64,000 nt of DNA from Acidithiobacillus ferrooxidans ATCC 23270 (GTDB lineage: Bacteria > Pseudomonadota > Gammaproteobacteria > Acidithiobacillales > Acidithiobacillaceae): contig NC_011761.1 in the NCBI RefSeq assembly GCF_000021485.1, positions 2,324,001 to 2,388,000 on the forward strand, written 5' to 3'. Below are positions 59,948 to 64,000 of the stretch, one piece after another. Below the pieces are notes generated by a model. It worked only from the letters and a program-made list of their open reading frames with translations, did no database searches and was not told the origin of the DNA. Each line of letters starts with the position of its first letter. The first letter of the stretch is position 1. The position numbers were made by a program, and so were the translations under genes.

Positions 59948-60364
59948 ATGTCAGGTCACTTTCCTTTTTCCGGCAAGGCCAACCGCGTTTCGGTCTACGC
60001 CTTTTTTGAGGCCCACGACTGGAGCCTTGAAGCGCAAGAGAAATATTTTGAGGCGTGGTACCAGTGGACGAAAGACTACGTCATGAATGACGCCGACCTG
60101 AAAGCCGCCAAAGGCGTACTGTTCAGCGGCGACCATTTTGGAACGCACGCCGACCATGATTTCCATCTGCACGGTTACGCGGTCGCCACGCGCATGCTGG
60201 ATCTCGGGGAGCTCATCAAGGGCAGTATCCTGCCGCGGCTGGACCACGACATGCTCCACGCTCTGGAACATGACCATGAAGAGTGGATTGCGGCGGCCAA
60301 CGCCGTTGCGACAGAACATCCCCGCCCTCAGGCGCCGGAGATCGGCCGTTATCGTCACGTCTGA
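59948..60364 (+). CDS. Histidine-rich protein of unknown function
   Basis: 138 residues, no signal peptide. Thirteen His residues cluster in GDHFGTHADHDFHLHGY (about 61-77) and LDHDMLHALEHDHEEW (98-113), with HxxxH spacing on likely helices, beside many acidic residues. This suggests metal binding, perhaps a helical bundle. I do not recognise a family. GGAGGAG precedes the ATG. It is between the beta-CASP enzyme and nth with no clear functional link. Confidence 0.7.
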   Translation: MSGHFPFSGKANRVSVYAFFEAHDWSLEAQEKYFEAWYQWTKDYVMNDADLKAAKGVLFSGDHFGTHADHDFHLHGYAVATRMLDLGELIKGSILPRLDHDMLHALEHDHEEWIAAANAVATEHPRPQAPEIGRYRHV

Positions 60365-60461
60365 ATGCCCGGCTGCGGTGCCGGGGCGGGTCGTATACCC
60401 GATCTCCGACACCGCAGCCCTGCATCCCGGCAGCCCCCATCGTCGCCGTGGATGACGCAGC

Positions 60462-61124
60462 GTGGACCCACAGAATATTCGTCGCTGTTTTGCAGCCCTG
60501 CGCGCCGCCATTCCCGAACCCAAAACCGAGCTGATCTACGGCTCCCCCTTTCAGCTTCTGGTCGCCGTGGTGCTCTCCGCGCAAAGTACGGACAAAGCCG
60601 TCAACGCCTGCACCCGGACGCTCTTTGCGGTGGCACCGAATCCCGAGGCGATGGTGTCCCTCGGTGAAGACGGCATCAAGGCCCACATCCATCGTCTGGG
60701 ACTGTTCAACGCCAAGGCCCGGCATGTGCATGCCCTGGCCCGGCAACTGCTGGCCCTGCATGATGGCGAGGTGCCCGCAGACCGGAAGGCGCTGGAAGCG
60801 CTCCCCGGCGTCGGCCGTAAAACCGCCAATGTCGTCCTCAATACCGAGTTCGGGCAACCCACCATTGCGGTGGATACCCACATCTTCCGGGTCGGCAACC
60901 GGACCGGCATCGCCCCCGGCAAGACGCCCCTGGCCGTAGAACAGGCCCTGCTCGCGGCGGTGCCCGCCGAATACCGGCAGGACGCCCACCATCTCCTGAT
61001 CCTCCATGGCCGCTATACCTGCACGGCGAGGCGGCCGCACTGCGGCCACTGCCCGATTTTTCAGTGCTGCGAATGGCCGGACAAGCACCGGTGGGCGGCG
61101 AAGTCATCTCCTGGCGGCGCTTAA
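60462..61124 (+). CDS. nth: Endonuclease III
   Basis: Base-excision DNA glycosylase/AP-lyase for oxidised pyrimidines, 220 residues. The helix-hairpin-helix LEALPGVGRKTANVVLNTEF carries the catalytic Lys, the catalytic Asp is in VDTHIFRVGNR, and a 4Fe-4S cluster site CTARRPHCGHCPIFQCC lies near the C-terminus. The start is a GTG at 60462. It ends 21 bases inside the convergent glycosyltransferase gene. Confidence 0.96.
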   Translation: MDPQNIRRCFAALRAAIPEPKTELIYGSPFQLLVAVVLSAQSTDKAVNACTRTLFAVAPNPEAMVSLGEDGIKAHIHRLGLFNAKARHVHALARQLLALHDGEVPADRKALEALPGVGRKTANVVLNTEFGQPTIAVDTHIFRVGNRTGIAPGKTPLAVEQALLAAVPAEYRQDAHHLLILHGRYTCTARRPHCGHCPIFQCCEWPDKHRWAAKSSPGGA

Positions 61125-63065
61125 AGATCGGACAGACTCCGCCACCGAGGCGAGCACATCATCCCATACGCCCGCCTTGGCCTGCCGGAACAGACGCATA
61201 CCCGGATACCAGGGGGTGTCGTCCCGGTCAAGCAACCAGCGCCAGTCCGGCGAATTCGGCAACAGCAGATAGGTGTTGACGCCCAGGGCGCCGGCCAGAT
61301 GCGCCACCGAGGTGTCCACTGAAATCAGTACATCGAGTTGCTGGAGGATGGCGCCACTGTCGGCAAAGTCCTGAACCTGGTCGCCAAACGGGGTGACGGC
61401 AAAAGAAACCTCCTGTAGTTGCCGTTCACCATGGCCCTTTTGCAGCGACAGCAGACTGACTCCCGGAATCTCCGCCAGGGGCGCCAGCGCCGCCAACGGC
61501 AGTGACCGGCTTTCGTCATTTTTGTGCAAAGGATTCCCCGCCCAGACGATGCCGACCCGCAGGCCACCGATCTGCGCAAGCTTCTCGCGCCACGACTCCT
61601 GCAGTTCCACCGGCACGCGGAGATAGGGCACCCGGCCCGGCACCGTGTCCAGGCTGGTGCCCATGACGTGGGGCAGACTCATGATGGGGCAGTAGGTGTC
61701 ATGGGCAGGATACGGCTCGCCCCGCACGAACACCTCATCCGCGCCGTCCACTTGCTGGAAAAGCCGCAGCACTTCCGGTCTCGCCTCCAGAATGACCCTT
61801 CCGCCACGGGCTTTTATCAAAGGAACATAGCGCACACACTGAAACAGATCGCCGAAGCCCTGCTCCGTATAGATCAGGATACGCCTTCCGTCCAGCGGTG
61901 AACCGTCCCACTGCGCTTCCGAAAAACGCCGCACGTTATTATTGGAGCGCACATCGAAACGGCTCTCATATAATGCGAATCCCTCCTGATAATGACCATA
62001 TAAAAGCAGATAGGATGACAGATCGAAGGCCGCTTCCGGTGCGCCGCCGGAGACTTCATAAGCGCGCCGTAACCAGACCTCGGATTCCGCAGGTCGGCCC
62101 TGATGAAATAAAAATATCCCCAGTTTGCTCATCGCCTCCGAAGATCCCGGATTATCCGTGATGAATCGGCGCAGGAACGCCTCTGCCTCGACATGTTTTT
62201 CCAGCCCGTATAAACAGACAAAAAGATTGAGCGCGGCTTCTTCATAATGGGGATCAATATTCATCGCCCTCCGCAAAAACTGCTCGGATTCCGCAAAGTC
62301 CTTGCGTTTATGCAGTGGTAGAGAAATGTTCAGCAATGCTACCGTATAGTCGGGATTAATCTCCAAAGCGCGCCGCAGCATCACCTCGGCTTCTTCATAC
62401 CGCTCCAACTGGTTAAGCACATAACCGAGATTGGTAAATGCCTTGTAGTAATCCGGGCGGATTTCCACGGCACGGCGCAGTGCCTTTTCGGCCTCGTCCC
62501 GGCGTTCGAGATTCTCCAGCAGTACGGCGTAATTCAGCAGGCCCTCAGGATAGTCCGGGTCTATCGCGAGAGATTGCTTAAACAGGCGTTCTGCTTCCGC
62601 ATTGCGTTGTCTGCCCATATACATCACCGCGAGATTGCACCAGGCCTGGGCGTGTCGCGGATCGGACGCCAACAGGTTGCGCAACACCTGCTCGTCTTCC
62701 GGATAGTCCCCATCCGTACCATTCATATCCCGCACGCCGATCACGCGCTGAACCATCGACCAGCGCGGCAGCCAGTTGGATAATATCTGTTCCAGACTCC
62801 ACGGACAGCGGTTCATATCCAGGGATATGCTATCATCGTGTTCCAGCAGGAAATCCGTTATTGCGTCATTCCAGATGGCGGACACCAGCGCCGGGATTTC
62901 ACTCCGTAAGTCTGGTAGCATTTCCTGGAGGTCGTGAATCTTCCGCCGCGCCGCCTGAATGGCGGCAATGGTTTCAGGGGTGTCGAAACGGCTGTCAACG
63001 TACATTTTCAGCAACTGCATGATGAGCGCACGCAGCGCGCTTTTAAGCATAAACCGATTCAACAT
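61104..63065 (-). CDS. TPR protein with C-terminal glycosyltransferase domain
   Basis: 653 residues. Tetratricopeptide repeats with P-D-Y/Y-P spacing fill about residues 120-370 (for example EKALRRAVEIRPDYYKAFTN and EVMLRRALEINPDYTVALLN). The C-terminal part has YTEQGFGDLFQCVRYVPLIK, GIVWAGNPLHKNDESRSLPL and DVLISVDTSVAHLAGALGVN, like GT9/heptosyltransferase-type domains fused to TPRs. GGAGGAA precedes the ATG. It is divergent from an adhesin gene, so it may glycosylate that protein. Confidence 0.85.
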   Translation of the reverse strand: MLNRFMLKSALRALIMQLLKMYVDSRFDTPETIAAIQAARRKIHDLQEMLPDLRSEIPALVSAIWNDAITDFLLEHDDSISLDMNRCPWSLEQILSNWLPRWSMVQRVIGVRDMNGTDGDYPEDEQVLRNLLASDPRHAQAWCNLAVMYMGRQRNAEAERLFKQSLAIDPDYPEGLLNYAVLLENLERRDEAEKALRRAVEIRPDYYKAFTNLGYVLNQLERYEEAEVMLRRALEINPDYTVALLNISLPLHKRKDFAESEQFLRRAMNIDPHYEEAALNLFVCLYGLEKHVEAEAFLRRFITDNPGSSEAMSKLGIFLFHQGRPAESEVWLRRAYEVSGGAPEAAFDLSSYLLLYGHYQEGFALYESRFDVRSNNNVRRFSEAQWDGSPLDGRRILIYTEQGFGDLFQCVRYVPLIKARGGRVILEARPEVLRLFQQVDGADEVFVRGEPYPAHDTYCPIMSLPHVMGTSLDTVPGRVPYLRVPVELQESWREKLAQIGGLRVGIVWAGNPLHKNDESRSLPLAALAPLAEIPGVSLLSLQKGHGERQLQEVSFAVTPFGDQVQDFADSGAILQQLDVLISVDTSVAHLAGALGVNTYLLLPNSPDWRWLLDRDDTPWYPGMRLFRQAKAGVWDDVLASVAESVRSLSAARR

Positions 63066-63562
63066 TATTCCTCCAGAGTCTGTTTCAGATTACAACAGTC
63101 CGTTCTGCATTTTCACGGTATTGACGGCATACATCATCGGTTCGACACCCGTACCGGCTCCGCAGGGTGTGGGAAAACGTTACAGTATGTGCGGTCTGCT
63201 CACAAGGGGAAACGCCCGGGGCGGCGATAGACAGGAGAAAGGCACCGTTTACGGCGTTCCCGATGTCGTAACATGCTGATACTCTGTTTGACACGAATAA
63301 ACCTCCTCCATATCTCGATCATCCACATATTCTGCATAAAATCCGCCATCCGGTTTATCGCTCAGGATAATCTAAACAAAGCGGTAACATCGTTTTTGAT
63401 ATCGGACCGCAAGGTCTCATACATCGTGGCATAGATCGTGCTAGTGCTCAAATCGGTAATGTAAGACGGATCGGTGCGCGGCGCCGATCCGGTGTGCAAC
63501 CGGAGCAGTACGTTTCCACGAACAGTGAGCATCTGCGCAACCCATAATATAAGGAGCAATAC
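63066..63562. other. Divergent region between glycosyltransferase and adhesin genes
   Basis: 497 bases without a supported gene. It contains the dyad at 63467-63491. Both promoters should lie here, but I could not assign them. Confidence 0.5.
63467..63491. repeat. Inverted repeat upstream of adhesin gene
   Basis: CGGATCGG and CCGATCCG are perfect 8-bp arms around a 9-base spacer, 71 bases before the adhesin ATG. It may be an operator or a 5-prime leader hairpin. Confidence 0.5.
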
Positions 63563-64000
63563 ATGTCGACTTTCAGAAAAAAAATCCTATTCGTGGCCGT
63601 ATCCGGCACCTTTGCAATATCCATGGCGGGGGGGGGCACGGCGGATGCAAGCACCGTCCAAGGTGGTGTCGGCCTGGTGGCGGCCCTCACCCAAACCCTG
63701 GGACTCGGTTCGGCGGTCACCCAGTACGGTGACAGCAACAATATCGCATCGGGACCCGGCAGTGCCGCCGGTACCAATGATACGGCCGTGGGCGTGAATG
63801 CGACGTCCACCGGCACCAACTCCGTGGCCCTCGGCTACAACAGCAGCGATGGTGGGCAAAACAACGTCGTAGCGGTGGGTAGCGCCACCCAGCAGCGCAA
63901 GATCATCAACGTGGCGCCGGGCACCCTGAGCCAGACCAGCACGGATGCGGTCAACGGCAGCCAGTTGTATGCCACAGACCAACAGCAACTGACCAATACC
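63563..64000 (+). CDS. Trimeric autotransporter adhesin, N-terminal part
   Basis: The first 146 codons of a gene that runs off the right edge. A signal peptide (KKILFVAVSGTFAISMAGGG) precedes YadA-like head repeats (TNDTAVGVNATSTGTNSVAL, then GYNSS) and a neck motif (RKIINVAPGTLSQTSTDAVN, then GSQLYA). These are characteristic of type Vc secreted adhesins. AAGGAG is before the ATG. The head is short in the visible part. Confidence 0.9.
   Translation, partial: MSTFRKKILFVAVSGTFAISMAGGGTADASTVQGGVGLVAALTQTLGLGSAVTQYGDSNNIASGPGSAAGTNDTAVGVNATSTGTNSVALGYNSSDGGQNNVVAVGSATQQRKIINVAPGTLSQTSTDAVNGSQLYATDQQQLTNT

Overview
The window looks like a chromosomal segment of an Acidithiobacillus-type acidophilic chemolithoautotroph (class Acidithiobacillia). 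This is an inference from gene order, protein style and sulfur and copper gene content; no 16S gene is present. Coding density is high. Housekeeping blocks of even, GC-rich composition flank an accessory block at about 24.4-39 kb that holds remnants, AT-rich spacers and small cassettes.

1-20 kb (minus strand): a long co-directional run reads tldD, ftsH, folP, glmM, tpiA, secG, tRNA-Leu(GAG), nuoABCDEFGHIJKLMN. nuoN is cut by the window start. The fourteen-gene complex I operon is tightly packed with many start/stop overlaps. In lithotrophs of this type complex I is thought to run in reverse to make NADH.

20-24.4 kb (plus): nrdA-nrdB, class Ia ribonucleotide reductase. The divergent tldD/nrdA region carries a consensus DnaA box and two NrdR-like boxes 31 bp apart that overlap a good sigma-70 promoter.

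24.4-39 kb (accessory): a chimeric remnant (phosphoesterase N-terminus joined to the C-terminus of a metallo-beta-lactamase hydrolase) runs into an intact overlapping cassette of ArsR regulator, MFS transporter, DsrE-like protein and ETHE1-type persulfide dioxygenase, likely for sulfane-sulfur handling. Next come a decayed diguanylate cyclase, a tiny membrane protein, an exported protein with copC-copD, a decayed transposase tail, dinB, an orphan VapC-like PIN protein lacking its first catalytic Asp, a DUF72 gene, a truncated brnT with intact brnA, and an APC-type transporter.

39-47.4 kb (minus): dcd, mrp, a monooxygenase-fold protein, dapB, then the heat-shock operon hrcA-grpE-dnaK-dnaJ with a CIRCE operator upstream, and rpmB-rpmG.

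47.4-64 kb: metG (plus); a DAHP synthase, fumC, oligoendopeptidase F and a DUF1841 gene (minus); a 567-residue protein with internal repeats and DUF1641-like ends (plus); a stand-alone Kdo-transferase-like domain (minus); glgA, a beta-CASP metallo-hydrolase, a His-rich unknown and nth (plus); a TPR-glycosyltransferase (minus) divergent from the start of a trimeric autotransporter adhesin (plus) cut by the window end. The last pair suggests surface-adhesin synthesis with possible glycosylation.

The most interesting items are the sulfur cassette with its chimeric leader, the repeat-expanded DUF1641-like protein, the TPR-glycosyltransferase/adhesin pair, and the composite DnaA/NrdR control region of nrdAB. 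I did not find CRISPR arrays, intact insertion sequences or an integrated phage.
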